From JAGXOF01 sp046545575 (GTDB taxonomy: Bacteria > Chloroflexota > Dehalococcoidia > SZUA-161 > SpSt-899), in assembly GCA_046545575.1 (NCBI GenBank), contig JBKGZM010000023.1:1-27680 (forward strand): a DNA stretch of 27,680 nucleotides, written 5' to 3'. The notes beneath the pieces are model-generated. The model saw only the letters and a program-made list of their open reading frames with translations, was not told the DNA's origin and ran no database searches. Shown here piece after piece: positions 13,973 through 22,127 of the stretch. Positions within the stretch are counted from its first letter, which is position 1. Each line of letters begins with the position of its first letter. Both the position numbers and the translations under genes were made by a program.

Positions 13973-15307
13973 ATGGCAGAAGAGCGTGACCTGTTTGATG
14001 TAAGCTTCGAGAAACAACGCCAGGCGGAGGCTCCGCTTGCCACGCGCATGCGCCCGCGCAATTTCGATGAGTTTGTGGGGCAGGAACATATAATAGGCAA
14101 GGGGAAGGTGTTGCGCAAGCTCATCGACCAGGACCAGCTCCCCTCCATCATTCTCTGGGGTCCGGCCGGCAGCGGGAAAACCACGCTAGCCTTCGTTATC
14201 GCTTCCGTCACAAAGTCCAACTTCAGTCCGGTCAGCGCCGTTAGCGTAGGTGTAAAGGAGCTGAGGGAAGTTGTTGAAGATGCGAAGAGCCGTCTGGGCA
14301 TGTATGGACAGCGTACCATACTCTTTATTGATGAGATCCATCGATTCAACAAAACCCAGCAGGATGCGATACTTCCCCACGTGGAAAATGGAACCGTGAC
14401 TCTGATCGGGGCTACTACGGAGAATCCATCGTTCGAGGTGGTATCGCCTTTGCTCTCCCGCAGCCGCGTTTTCACCCTGAATATGCTCACCGACGATGAG
14501 ATAAAAATCATTATGCGGCGAGCGCTGGAGGATGAAGAGCGTGGACTCGGAGGGGCGAATGTTAACATAACCGAAGACGCTCTGGATCATCTGGTTACGA
14601 TATCCAATGGTGATGCTCGAGTAGCCTTGAATGCCCTGGAAATGGCGGCAATGGCTACTCCGCTGGATGACAAGGGTAATCGCTGGGTTACGCCCGAGAT
14701 AGTCGAAGATGCCGTACAACATCGTGCTTTGCTTTACGACAAAGGCGGGGAGGAGCACTACAACCTGATTTCGGCTGTCCATAAATCATTGAGAGGCTCT
14801 GACCCTGATGCTGCTCTTTACTGGGTGGGGCGGATGCTCGAGGCCGGGGAGGACCCTCTTTACATCGTGCGAAGGCTGGTTCGGTTTGCATCGGAGGATA
14901 TCGGTCTGGCCGACCCTCAGGCCCTGGTTCAGGCCAATGCCGCTCAACAGGCGGTGCACTTCATAGGTCTGCCGGAGGGAAATCTGGCGATAGCTCAGGC
15001 GGTCGTTTATCTGGCCTCGGCTCCCAAGAGCAACTCCCTTTATAAGGCGTATTCTCAGGTCCAGGAGGATGTCCAGACGACCCGTAACGAGCCGGTGCCC
15101 GTTCACTTGAGGAATCCGGAGACTCCGCTGATGCGCCAGCTCGGGTATGGAAAGGGGTACAGGTATGCCCATGATTACCCCGAGCACTTTGTGAAGCAGC
15201 AGAACCTCCCCGATAGTCTTCAAGGCCGGAAGTATTACGAGCCCGGCGACCAGGGTTTCGAGACGGAGATCGCGAGGCGGTTGGAGGGGTGGTGGGAAGA
15301 AGGGTAG
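13973..15307 (+). CDS. rarA: RarA/MgsA-type AAA+ recombination ATPase
   Basis: 444 residues from ATG 13973; TTG 13958 and GTG 13961 lie closer to an AGAGG at 13953-13957, so the start is open. The N-terminal RMRPRNFDEFVGQEHIIG is followed by Walker A (GPAGSGKTT), Walker B (FIDEIHRF), sensor 1 (GATTENPSFE) and arginine finger (SRSRVF). The C-terminal MgsA domain carries GSDPDAALYWVGRMLEAGEDP. RarA acts at stalled replication forks with SSB. The stop codon TAG (15305-15307) lies inside a palindromic repeat. Confidence 0.94.
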   Translation: MAEERDLFDVSFEKQRQAEAPLATRMRPRNFDEFVGQEHIIGKGKVLRKLIDQDQLPSIILWGPAGSGKTTLAFVIASVTKSNFSPVSAVSVGVKELREVVEDAKSRLGMYGQRTILFIDEIHRFNKTQQDAILPHVENGTVTLIGATTENPSFEVVSPLLSRSRVFTLNMLTDDEIKIIMRRALEDEERGLGGANVNITEDALDHLVTISNGDARVALNALEMAAMATPLDDKGNRWVTPEIVEDAVQHRALLYDKGGEEHYNLISAVHKSLRGSDPDAALYWVGRMLEAGEDPLYIVRRLVRFASEDIGLADPQALVQANAAQQAVHFIGLPEGNLAIAQAVVYLASAPKSNSLYKAYSQVQEDVQTTRNEPVPVHLRNPETPLMRQLGYGKGYRYAHDYPEHFVKQQNLPDSLQGRKYYEPGDQGFETEIARRLEGWWEEG

Positions 15308-15354
15308 GGGCGAATTTATTCGCCCTCCTCGGGAGGCTAAAGCCTCCCCTACCC
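15302..15354. repeat. Nested palindromic element at the rarA 3' end
   Basis: Two perfect hairpins, GGGCGAAT-TT-ATTCGCCC (15308-15325) and GGGAGGCT-AA-AGCCTCCC (15331-15348). They sit inside an outer inverted pair GGGTAGGGG (15302-15310)/CCCCTACCC (15346-15354). As RNA it would form a cloverleaf-like fold. It may act as a transcript end, although there is no T-tract, and the form is typical of dispersed intergenic repeats. Confidence 0.75.
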
Positions 15355-15389
15355 AACAGAGGGTGGAGATTCTGAATCAATACTGAATG

Positions 15390-15426
15390 AGATTCTTCGC
15401 TCGCCTTTGGCGGGCTCAGAATGACA
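15390..15426. repeat. Palindromic intergenic repeat, type B, copy 2
   Basis: Same ends and same 37-bp length as 10609-10645 (AGATTCTTCGC left, CTCAGAATGACA right). The differences are confined to the GC-rich centre. It lies between the convergent rarA and nitronate-monooxygenase-like genes. Confidence 0.65.
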
Positions 15427-15439
15427 TTCATAGCAGTAA

Positions 15440-16417
15440 TTATGAGAGTCCCAAACCGCCAAACCGCTCCTTGAGGGCTTGAGCGTCTCCTATAATCCTG
15501 TCGATCAACTCCTTGACTGAGGGTATATCCTCTATCATTCCCACTGCCTGACCGCACTGTGCTATCCCTGCATCGAGATCGCCCTCGAGGAAAACCTTCT
15601 TGTAGCCATCTCCACCTATGAGCGGCAGCAGGTCCTCCAGTGAAGCGCCCTTTTGTTCCAGTTCCAGGACCTTATCAGCAGTCCTGTTGTTTAGAGCTCT
15701 ACGGGGGTCCCCAACGCTGTGTTGTACTGTTACCGTGTCCGTTTCCCTGGCACGCAGCAGCCATTCCTTAAGGTCAGGATGCGCCGGGCATTCCTTGGTG
15801 GCCACGAGCCTTGTTCCGATGGTTACGCCTTCGGCTCCTGACATCAACGCAAAGAGGAATCCCCTGCCGTCGGCGATGCCACCGGCGGCGATGAGTGGTA
15901 TTTTAAGCGCATCGGCTGCCAGAGGAGTGAGGACAAGAGCGCCCACTGACTGCATTCCCAGATGGCCACCCTGTTCGGTGCCAACTACGGTTACCGCGTC
16001 AACCCCCATCCGCTCCGCTCTCTGAGCGTGTCTCAACGTTGTGACTTTGTGAATTACCTTAATATTCCCTTCTTTAAGTCGAGGAATGTACTCTTCGGGG
16101 CTTCTTACGCCTGAGGTTTCCACTGCGGTAACGCCCTCATCAATCATGACCTCGATAAATTCCTCGTTGGGAACAGGCGGCATCGGCCTGGCGAAGAGAT
16201 TTATATTCACCCCGAACGGTTTATCCGTAAGGTCCTTTGTTTTGCGGATCTCCTCCCGCAGTTCGGGCGCTGTGCTGAAGTGAGCCGAGGTAAGAATTCC
16301 CAGTCCGCCTGCGTTGGATACCGCCGCTACAAACTCAGCGCTTGAGAGCCAGTGCATTCCTCCCTGGATTATGGGATATCGAATTCCCAGTAGCTCGGTT
16401 ATCTTTGTCTGGAACAT
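15440..16417 (-). CDS. Nitronate monooxygenase / FabK-like FMN enzyme
   Basis: 325 residues, TIM barrel. N-terminal LGIRYPIIQGGMHWLS and SNAGGLGILTSAH are the class motifs. The catalytic-His segment is VVGTEQGGHLGM, and the FMN phosphate segments are IAAGGIADGRG and AEGVTIGTRLVATKE. The family includes nitronate monooxygenases and enoyl-ACP reductase FabK; the two are hard to separate by sequence alone and no fatty-acid genes are near. CAGGAGG lies 5 nt before the ATG on the minus strand. It is divergent from the heme O synthase-like gene. Confidence 0.9.
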   Translation of the reverse strand: MFQTKITELLGIRYPIIQGGMHWLSSAEFVAAVSNAGGLGILTSAHFSTAPELREEIRKTKDLTDKPFGVNINLFARPMPPVPNEEFIEVMIDEGVTAVETSGVRSPEEYIPRLKEGNIKVIHKVTTLRHAQRAERMGVDAVTVVGTEQGGHLGMQSVGALVLTPLAADALKIPLIAAGGIADGRGFLFALMSGAEGVTIGTRLVATKECPAHPDLKEWLLRARETDTVTVQHSVGDPRRALNNRTADKVLELEQKGASLEDLLPLIGGDGYKKVFLEGDLDAGIAQCGQAVGMIEDIPSVKELIDRIIGDAQALKERFGGLGLS

Positions 16418-16474
16418 AGCATCCTCCTGAAAAAAACCGTAACCCCAAACTATAGTAGAGGAAGTAAGAGGGGT

Positions 16475-17476
16475 GTGTCAAAGCTGCAACTTGTGCTGTG
16501 GAATTGTTCGCTGGGCGATTTTAGTGTTACAATAAGCGAGGTGACGGCTGATGCACGGTCCGTCCCGACCTTGATTTCAGCGGGAAAGCGGTTCGTGAGA
16601 CAGGAAGGACTAGCGCCAAGACCAAATACCTCGACTGTAACTGCCTATTTCGAGGTTCTAAAGCCCAAAGAGACCAGTCTCCTTATCTTTGTGGGCATTT
16701 GCTCTGCCATTGCCGGCGCCGGCGGGCAATTCGATTTATCTCGTTTCCTGCTTGTTCTGGTTACAGTGGGCTTGCTTACTGGCGGCGTAAACGGTCTTAC
16801 CAACTATCTGGACCGGGATGTCGATGCCCGGATGATCAGGACCAGGCATCGCTCGATCCCCTCCAAGCAGATCAGCCCGCCTGAAAGGGCTCTGATTTTT
16901 ACAGCCACAGTAACTGCTATTGGTTTGGGACTGGCATGGGTCCTTCATCCCTATTGTTTTGCGGCGGGGTTAGTAGGAACTATTGCCGCGGGCGTTGTTC
17001 GGAAGACGGTTTTGTGTCCTGTCCTTGGAGGCATAGCAAGCTGTAGTCCCGTCCTCATAGGCTGGTTGGCCTTCGACCAAAGTTTGGGACTTCCTATCGG
17101 GCTTATATGTCTTTTGATAGTTATCTGGGTGCCTCTCCATGTGTGGAGCGTGATGATCGCCAACCGTGAAGACTACCGCAGTGCGGGATTAAGGTATTTC
17201 CCGTTAAGTCACGATCCGAATGAGGTGGTGAAGGTCTTTCCCTGGCTGGCTGTTGCCATTTACGGGTGTTCCATGGCGCTTTACTTCGTGGGCGACTTCA
17301 AGCAGATATACCTCGTGGTAACCAATATCCTCGGTATCCTTCTGGTATATGCCAGTCTCAGGCTGAACCTTTCTTATTCGTGGCGAGATGCGTGGAGGGT
17401 ATATAAGATATCGGCGTTTCCCTACCTTGGAGTTTTATTTCTGGGGATATGCCTGGATGTCTTTCTTTTGTGGTGA
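16475..17476 (+). CDS. UbiA-superfamily prenyltransferase, heme O synthase (CtaB)-like
   Basis: Up to 333 residues from GTG 16475. The conserved part starts near residue 56, so the true start may be a later GTG or TTG such as 16541. The first Mg2+/diphosphate motif is N110-x-x-D113-x-x-x-D117 (TNYLDRDVDARM), followed by RTRHRSIPS. The second is the ANREDYRSAGLRYFPL block. About eight membrane helices. Heme O synthase transfers a farnesyl group to heme b. No cytochrome oxidase or heme genes lie nearby, so another UbiA substrate is possible. A TATAGT at 16451-16456 may be its -10 box. Confidence 0.8.
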   Translation: MSKLQLVLWNCSLGDFSVTISEVTADARSVPTLISAGKRFVRQEGLAPRPNTSTVTAYFEVLKPKETSLLIFVGICSAIAGAGGQFDLSRFLLVLVTVGLLTGGVNGLTNYLDRDVDARMIRTRHRSIPSKQISPPERALIFTATVTAIGLGLAWVLHPYCFAAGLVGTIAAGVVRKTVLCPVLGGIASCSPVLIGWLAFDQSLGLPIGLICLLIVIWVPLHVWSVMIANREDYRSAGLRYFPLSHDPNEVVKVFPWLAVAIYGCSMALYFVGDFKQIYLVVTNILGILLVYASLRLNLSYSWRDAWRVYKISAFPYLGVLFLGICLDVFLLW

Positions 17477-17484
17477 TTTGAGAG

Positions 17485-17522
17485 AAAAGGCGCACCCGCC
17501 GCAGGCGGGTGCGCCTTTTTAA
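17485..17522. terminator. Strong intrinsic terminator shared by convergent genes
   Basis: Perfect 12-bp stem GGCGCACCCGCC (17489-17500)/GGCGGGTGCGCC (17504-17515) with loop GCA. It is flanked by AAAA on the left and TTTTT on the right, so it can work in both directions: for the CtaB-like gene (+) and the HdrDE-like gene (-). Confidence 0.93.
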
Positions 17523-17544
17523 GCACCGAGGTGAGTTTACCAGC

Positions 17545-19683
17545 TTACTCCGAGATACTCTCCGCGACCAGCTCGGCGATGTCCTTTAGTTCCATTGTTT
17601 CTTCCATTTCCCTTGTTTTTATGCCGTCATCGAACATCAGCATGCAGAAGGGACAACTTGTGGCAATCACATCACAGTTGGTCCTGATGGCATCATCCGT
17701 GCGCATATATGCGATTCGTGTACCGGTCTCCTCCATCCATGAGCGTCCACCGCCGCCGCCACAACAGAATGCCCCTTCTTTTTGCTGCGCACGCTGGATG
17801 AGTTTGTTGAAGGGAACCAGTGACAGTAACCCGCCTGTGTTCCCGGTGGTGCTGTATTTGAAGCCGCTCTGTTTCTTGTGGTCCATTTCCGTAAACTGGA
17901 GCTGTGGGATAGCGGCGAGTATGTCTCTTGGAGCATCCCAGACATCGTTGTACCGTCCCAGGTAACATGGATCCTGGTAAGCTATCTTCTTTTCCACTCC
18001 CTGAGATAGTTTCAGTTCCCCTTTCTTTATCAGGTCGGCGATGAATTCGGTGTGATGGACGACTTCGAAGTCGCCTCCGAACTGAGGGTATTCATTCTTG
18101 AGGGTATTAAAACCGTGAGGACAGGCTGTTACGATCTTCTTTATGCCGTAGCCCTTGAGAATCTCGATATTCTGTTCCGCTTGCATCTGGAACAAGTATT
18201 CGTTGCCCATCCTTCTTGCCGGCTCGCCACAGCAGGTTTCTTCCTCGCCTAAGATTCCGAAATTGACTCCTGCTGCGTTCATGACCTTGACCATGGCCTG
18301 TGCTATTTTCATGGCCCGAGGATCAACAGCCTCAGTACACCCGACCCAGTACAGGACATCCACTTGGCTGTCCTCGCTCTCCCCGAGTACTTTGACGTCC
18401 AAGTTCTCATACCAGTCAGACCTGGTAAACGTGGCCCCTCGCCATGGATGCCCTCTCGTTTCGATGCTGTTCAGGGTCCCGCCAACGGTTTCCGGCATCT
18501 GTGCATGTTCCATGACCAGAGCCCGCCTCATCTCGATTATCTTATCTATGTGCTCCACAAACACTGGGCAGTGCTCCTGGCATGCCCGGCATGTGGTGCA
18601 GTCCCAGATCACCTCTTCTGTGATTACCTCAGTGAGCAGGTCTTGCACATCTCCTTCCGTGCCCTTCTCTTTCCGCTCCAGCATGGCCGTTCTGAGGTCT
18701 TGAACGAGGTTCATCGGGGAAAGAGCCTTGCCGCTGAGGTAAGCGGGGCAGTTATCCTGGCACCGACCACAGCGGGTGCAGGCATCCAGGTCCATGAGGT
18801 CCTTCCATGTGAGATCCTCGATATTGGATGCACCAAACGCCTCCAGCTCCTCCAGATCGGGCATTGGTGAAAGTGCACCTTTTGGACGGAGAGACCTGAA
18901 GAAAGCATTCAGAGGTCCTACGAAGATATGGGATAGCTTCGTGAAGGAAAGCAGGATATAAGCTGCCACACCGAAAGTGAAAATGGAATGGAACCACCAC
19001 AATCCTTGGTACCAGGCAATTGCGGTGTTTTCTGCCATACTAGCGAATGCCTGATAGAAGGCAAATCCGAAAAAGCTCCATTGCGCCCATTCTTCCAGGG
19101 CTAATACACCGGGCTCCGCAGTGGAAGCGGCGGCGATTCGGAGTCCTTCAAGTATGAAGCCGGTGATAACGATGACAAAGACCAGCGTTATGGCTATCCA
19201 GTCTTCAGCCTTGCTATCCAGTCTATCCGGTTTCAGGATATACCTCTTCACCAGAGCCAGTATGATACCCAGGATAAGGAGAACGCCTCCCACCTCGCTC
19301 AGGGCGGAAATCGCCAGGTAGACATTACCCGTGAGGAACTCAATCCAGTAGTGAGATACGACATCCAGGGCGGTTCCCACAAGGAGAAGGAGTGCGCCGC
19401 TGAGGAGAGAGAGATGCATCAATCCGGAGTAGATTTCCCTGCCTCCGGCGAAGAAGCGCCAGTGAAGCAGGCCATCAAAGATCGCCATTCTGAGGAATTC
19501 TTTGATTCTTGGGCCTAATGGACTTATCCTGTCTTCGGGTTTGCCCATGTGCCACAGGTGGTAGCGCGAGTATAGAGCGTAACCGATTGCCCCCAAAGCG
19601 ATTATGGCAATGAGATATACCAGAACCCAGATGGGGAAATCGCCAACGTATATTTCCCATCCTATCTCTCGAAATGCTTCCAT
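17545..19683 (-). CDS. HdrDE/EMO-like membrane Fe-S oxidoreductase
   Basis: 712 residues. The N-terminal NarI/HdrE-like membrane part (about 1-260, six helices) has candidate heme histidines H74, H90, H232 and H252. Two 4Fe-4S motifs follow: C302-x2-C305-x2-C308-x3-C312 and C362-x2-C365-x2-C368-x3-C372. Then come two CCG domains, C449/C484-C485/C521 and C573/C640-C641/C677-x2-C680, as in HdrD. The layout matches the ETF:(mena)quinone oxidoreductases (EMO) that pass electrons from acyl-CoA oxidation into the membrane, and also the heterodisulfide reductases. About 30 extra residues (604-634) precede the second CCG pair. No etfAB gene lies in the window. GGAGGGA precedes the ATG. A small membrane protein gene lies 4 nt upstream. 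Confidence 0.86.
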   Translation of the reverse strand: MEAFREIGWEIYVGDFPIWVLVYLIAIIALGAIGYALYSRYHLWHMGKPEDRISPLGPRIKEFLRMAIFDGLLHWRFFAGGREIYSGLMHLSLLSGALLLLVGTALDVVSHYWIEFLTGNVYLAISALSEVGGVLLILGIILALVKRYILKPDRLDSKAEDWIAITLVFVIVITGFILEGLRIAAASTAEPGVLALEEWAQWSFFGFAFYQAFASMAENTAIAWYQGLWWFHSIFTFGVAAYILLSFTKLSHIFVGPLNAFFRSLRPKGALSPMPDLEELEAFGASNIEDLTWKDLMDLDACTRCGRCQDNCPAYLSGKALSPMNLVQDLRTAMLERKEKGTEGDVQDLLTEVITEEVIWDCTTCRACQEHCPVFVEHIDKIIEMRRALVMEHAQMPETVGGTLNSIETRGHPWRGATFTRSDWYENLDVKVLGESEDSQVDVLYWVGCTEAVDPRAMKIAQAMVKVMNAAGVNFGILGEEETCCGEPARRMGNEYLFQMQAEQNIEILKGYGIKKIVTACPHGFNTLKNEYPQFGGDFEVVHHTEFIADLIKKGELKLSQGVEKKIAYQDPCYLGRYNDVWDAPRDILAAIPQLQFTEMDHKKQSGFKYSTTGNTGGLLSLVPFNKLIQRAQQKEGAFCCGGGGGRSWMEETGTRIAYMRTDDAIRTNCDVIATSCPFCMLMFDDGIKTREMEETMELKDIAELVAESISE

Positions 19684-19687
19684 TTAG

Positions 19688-19921
19688 TTATCCCTCCTGC
19701 TCGCTTTGTTCTGAAGAATTCTCACCGGATTTGTCGGTGCCCAGGTATCTCTTTTCTTCCTCATATATGGCGTGTAATATGAGCGCGACACCTGCCGGTA
19801 AGTAGAGGTAGATCAGGAAGAGAAGTGCACTGCATTCAAGTACAGTCACTATGAAGGGAATTATGAAGGCCACGATGAGGGAAGAGAAAAGGCCTAGATA
19901 GAACTCAGTTTTTGTGCTCAA
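19688..19921 (-). CDS. Small two-helix membrane protein paired with the Fe-S oxidoreductase
   Basis: 77 residues from TTG 19921, with AAGGAGG spaced 6 nt. A hydrophobic stretch at about 8-50 forms two membrane segments with a central L-E-C motif, followed by a charged, Glu/Ser-rich tail (about 53-77). The gap to the HdrDE-like start is 4 nt, so the two are co-translated or co-transcribed. It may be a small structural subunit. I do not recognise a family. Confidence 0.65.
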   Translation of the reverse strand: MSTKTEFYLGLFSSLIVAFIIPFIVTVLECSALLFLIYLYLPAGVALILHAIYEEEKRYLGTDKSGENSSEQSEQEG

Positions 19922-20013
19922 CGTTCGCCTCCTTAGCCAGTTTCAAGTACACTATTGCTATCCTACCATAATATTAACGAGTTGTTAAACTAATGTGCAA
20001 TCGTAAAAGAGGT

Positions 20014-20646
20014 TCAATGGGGGTGAAAATGGGCTTCGTTTCTGTTCCTTGTGAATATAAGCGGGTACACGATATCGCTTGTGCAGCAGGGAACCCACAC
20101 TGCGAGGAAGAGGAACACGAAGACGGCTATTATCTGAAACCAGTTTATCATCGCCCCTACGGATAATGCCATAATGACGTGAAACAGTGAAGCCCATGTG
20201 CTTATTAAGACATGTCCGAAATGCGGGAACTTCGTTATCTGTTTCCAGTATCCGATCGCGATACCCAGGAAGGCCGCTGGATTTGTCAATAAAGGTTTTT
20301 CGATAAACCCGATGTGTATACCTTTGTCGAACCCCAGGAGTGTTTCCCCTATATAGGGGATGATGCAATCGCTGAGTGTAGCTATGCCTAACGAACCGGT
20401 TATCCCAACCACGACTGCTTTCCAGAGACGGTGGCCTTCGAATTTCATGTAGATAGAGGTGGTGGTAAGTGCACTCAGGAAGACGTGAGTCGGGTGTAGT
20501 ACATAGAAAATATCCTGAGAGATGGGGCTGATCTTGGGTAGAAAGTTGCCCACGGCTATTACTATTATAAAGATGATTCCTGTGGCAGCTCCGAGGCTTG
20601 TGAAAGGGGCATGGCTTTTTAATTCCCCGGTGATTCTTTTGAGCAC
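20014..20646 (-). CDS. Unknown polytopic membrane protein with conserved-looking His/Cys/Asp
   Basis: 210 residues from GTG 20646, with AGAAGG spaced 5 nt. About five to six membrane helices. Striking polar residues lie within or next to the helices: HPTHVFLSA, TLSDCIIPYIGE, GIHIGFIEKP, PHFGHVLIS, LFHVIM and PCCTSDIVYPL, plus a C-terminal HFHPH. The pattern suggests a metal- or heme-binding membrane protein. I recognise the general look of a conserved hypothetical family but cannot name it. It lies upstream of the Fe-S oxidoreductase on the same strand, 92 bases away. Confidence 0.68.
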   Translation of the reverse strand: MLKRITGELKSHAPFTSLGAATGIIFIIVIAVGNFLPKISPISQDIFYVLHPTHVFLSALTTTSIYMKFEGHRLWKAVVVGITGSLGIATLSDCIIPYIGETLLGFDKGIHIGFIEKPLLTNPAAFLGIAIGYWKQITKFPHFGHVLISTWASLFHVIMALSVGAMINWFQIIAVFVFLFLAVWVPCCTSDIVYPLIFTRNRNEAHFHPH

Positions 20647-20979
20647 TTTACCTTCTCAAGATCGCAAGTGTAAGACTTACCATTTAGAATCATGCAACAA
20701 GGGACGTCAGTTGTCAAGCGCTCAGGGCCATCTTTAGTTGTCTGTTTTCTTATACCTTCTATTTTCAGGGGAAGAACTGCTCCAACAGCCTCCCCAAAAT
20801 TCCGGGAGAGCCTCAGAGTTTACATATGCGGTGCAAGCGATTAGAATAATAAACGTGCGCATACCGCATGTTGGAACCAAGGTGTAGAGTGAGCGGAATC
20901 AACGAGGGAAATAAGATGTTGAATCTATCAGAAGATAAGCTAGCACATTCTGGTTTCACCCCAAACAAAGGAGGCGTAA
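20647..20979. other. Intergenic region between divergent genes
   Basis: 333 bases with no supported gene. It holds a short palindromic repeat, CCCCAAAATTCCGGG, around 20792-20806. A related form, CCCAAAATTCTGGG, is found at about 7785-7798. It also holds a loose inverted pair ATGCGGT/ACCGCAT (20826-20832, 20865-20871) that could be an operator or stem. The AAAGGAGG ribosome site of the next gene lies at its end. Confidence 0.5.
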
Positions 20980-22122
20980 ATGAAGGCTCTTGAGAAACTC
21001 GATTCCTATCTAAAGACCAGGCTCACTGACTTGAGCAAGGCACAGGAGCAAGGGCATAAGGTTATCGGATATCCCGCCGGCGGATATTTACCCGAAGAAC
21101 TTGTGTTGGCCTGTGACGCCATCCCCATATCCTTCATCCAGGCTGGGGATAATGCCATATTAAGGGATGCAGGCGCTTACGTCTGCAGATGGTTTGACCC
21201 CTTTTGGCGAAGCCAGATAGGCTACCTTACAACCGGTAAAGACCCATATTACAATACCGTTGACCTCATCGCAATTCCCGTAACCGACAATCATGTACGG
21301 GTTTTTTCAAATTCCGTGGGTTTTGATACTCCCGAGAAGGAATCATTTATCTTTGGCGTCCCACACGTCAAGGACGATACTGCCCTTGGGTATTATCTTC
21401 AAGGAATAAGAGGGCTCAAGGAGAAACTGGAGGAATTCACAGGTGTAGAGATAACAGAATCAAGGCTCAAGCGATCAATAGAGTTGTGTAACAGGGAGAG
21501 GGAACTGTTTAGAGAGATAAGCCAGATGAGAAAATCCGATGACCTTGCCGTTAGCAGCAAGGACTTCGTTGCCCTTAATCATGGATCATTCCTTGCCGAT
21601 AAGGAAGTGATGGTTGACATTCTCGAATCATTTATAAAAGAGGTCAAGGATAGCTCCCCGTTACCCCAGGATGGTCCAAGGATTCTACTTACCGGGTCGA
21701 CCCTTGCCAGGGGAGACTCGAAGGTCATGGACATCATAGAGGATACCGGGGCGGTGATCGTGATGGAGGAGTTTGCCGAGGGGATTCGCCCTTGCTGGGG
21801 CGAGGTAAAACCCGAGGGCGACCTCATGGCCAATCTGGCGCAGGAATATTTCATGGAGCGGGTGTGCCCTGGCTGGTTCAGGCCCGGTACCGAGCGCCTC
21901 GATTTCCTGGTGAAGCTGGCCAGGGACTATAAGGCAGAAGGGGTGGCATGGTACCACTTAATGTATCGGGAGTCGTACAAAACCGAGTCATATTTCTTCC
22001 CCAACAAATTAAAGAAGGAGACCGGACTCCCCATGCTCGTTGTAGAATCCGAATACGATGCCATGGAGACCGGCCCCATGAAAACACGCATCGAGACATT
22101 TATCGAAACGATAAGGAGGTAA
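20980..22122 (+). CDS. 2-hydroxyacyl-CoA dehydratase/benzoyl-CoA reductase family subunit (small)
   Basis: 380 residues of the HGD-D (HgdB/HadC, BcrB/C) fold. Landmarks: VIGYPAGGYLPEELVLAC (28-45), AYVCRWFDPFW (66-76), VDLIAIPVTDNHVR (94-107), RILLTGSTLARGD and the C-terminal GLPMLVVESEYD. Family members usually bind a 4Fe-4S cluster by three cysteines. Here C69 is present, but the usual Cys-Asp after IP-x-T is replaced by Asp-Asn (D103-N104). The late Cys also appears to be replaced in the YHLMYRESY segment. It is followed after 5 nt by the large subunit, then by an activase. The ribosome site AAAGGAGG is strong. Substrate unknown; an MFS transporter is nearby. Confidence 0.88.
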   Translation: MKALEKLDSYLKTRLTDLSKAQEQGHKVIGYPAGGYLPEELVLACDAIPISFIQAGDNAILRDAGAYVCRWFDPFWRSQIGYLTTGKDPYYNTVDLIAIPVTDNHVRVFSNSVGFDTPEKESFIFGVPHVKDDTALGYYLQGIRGLKEKLEEFTGVEITESRLKRSIELCNRERELFREISQMRKSDDLAVSSKDFVALNHGSFLADKEVMVDILESFIKEVKDSSPLPQDGPRILLTGSTLARGDSKVMDIIEDTGAVIVMEEFAEGIRPCWGEVKPEGDLMANLAQEYFMERVCPGWFRPGTERLDFLVKLARDYKAEGVAWYHLMYRESYKTESYFFPNKLKKETGLPMLVVESEYDAMETGPMKTRIETFIETIRR

Positions 22123-22127
22123 AACCC

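Noticed and set aside
16449..16456. Palindromic ACTATAGT between the divergent nitronate-monooxygenase-like and CtaB-like genes, possible shared -10
   Set aside because: No good -35 at a proper distance on either strand.
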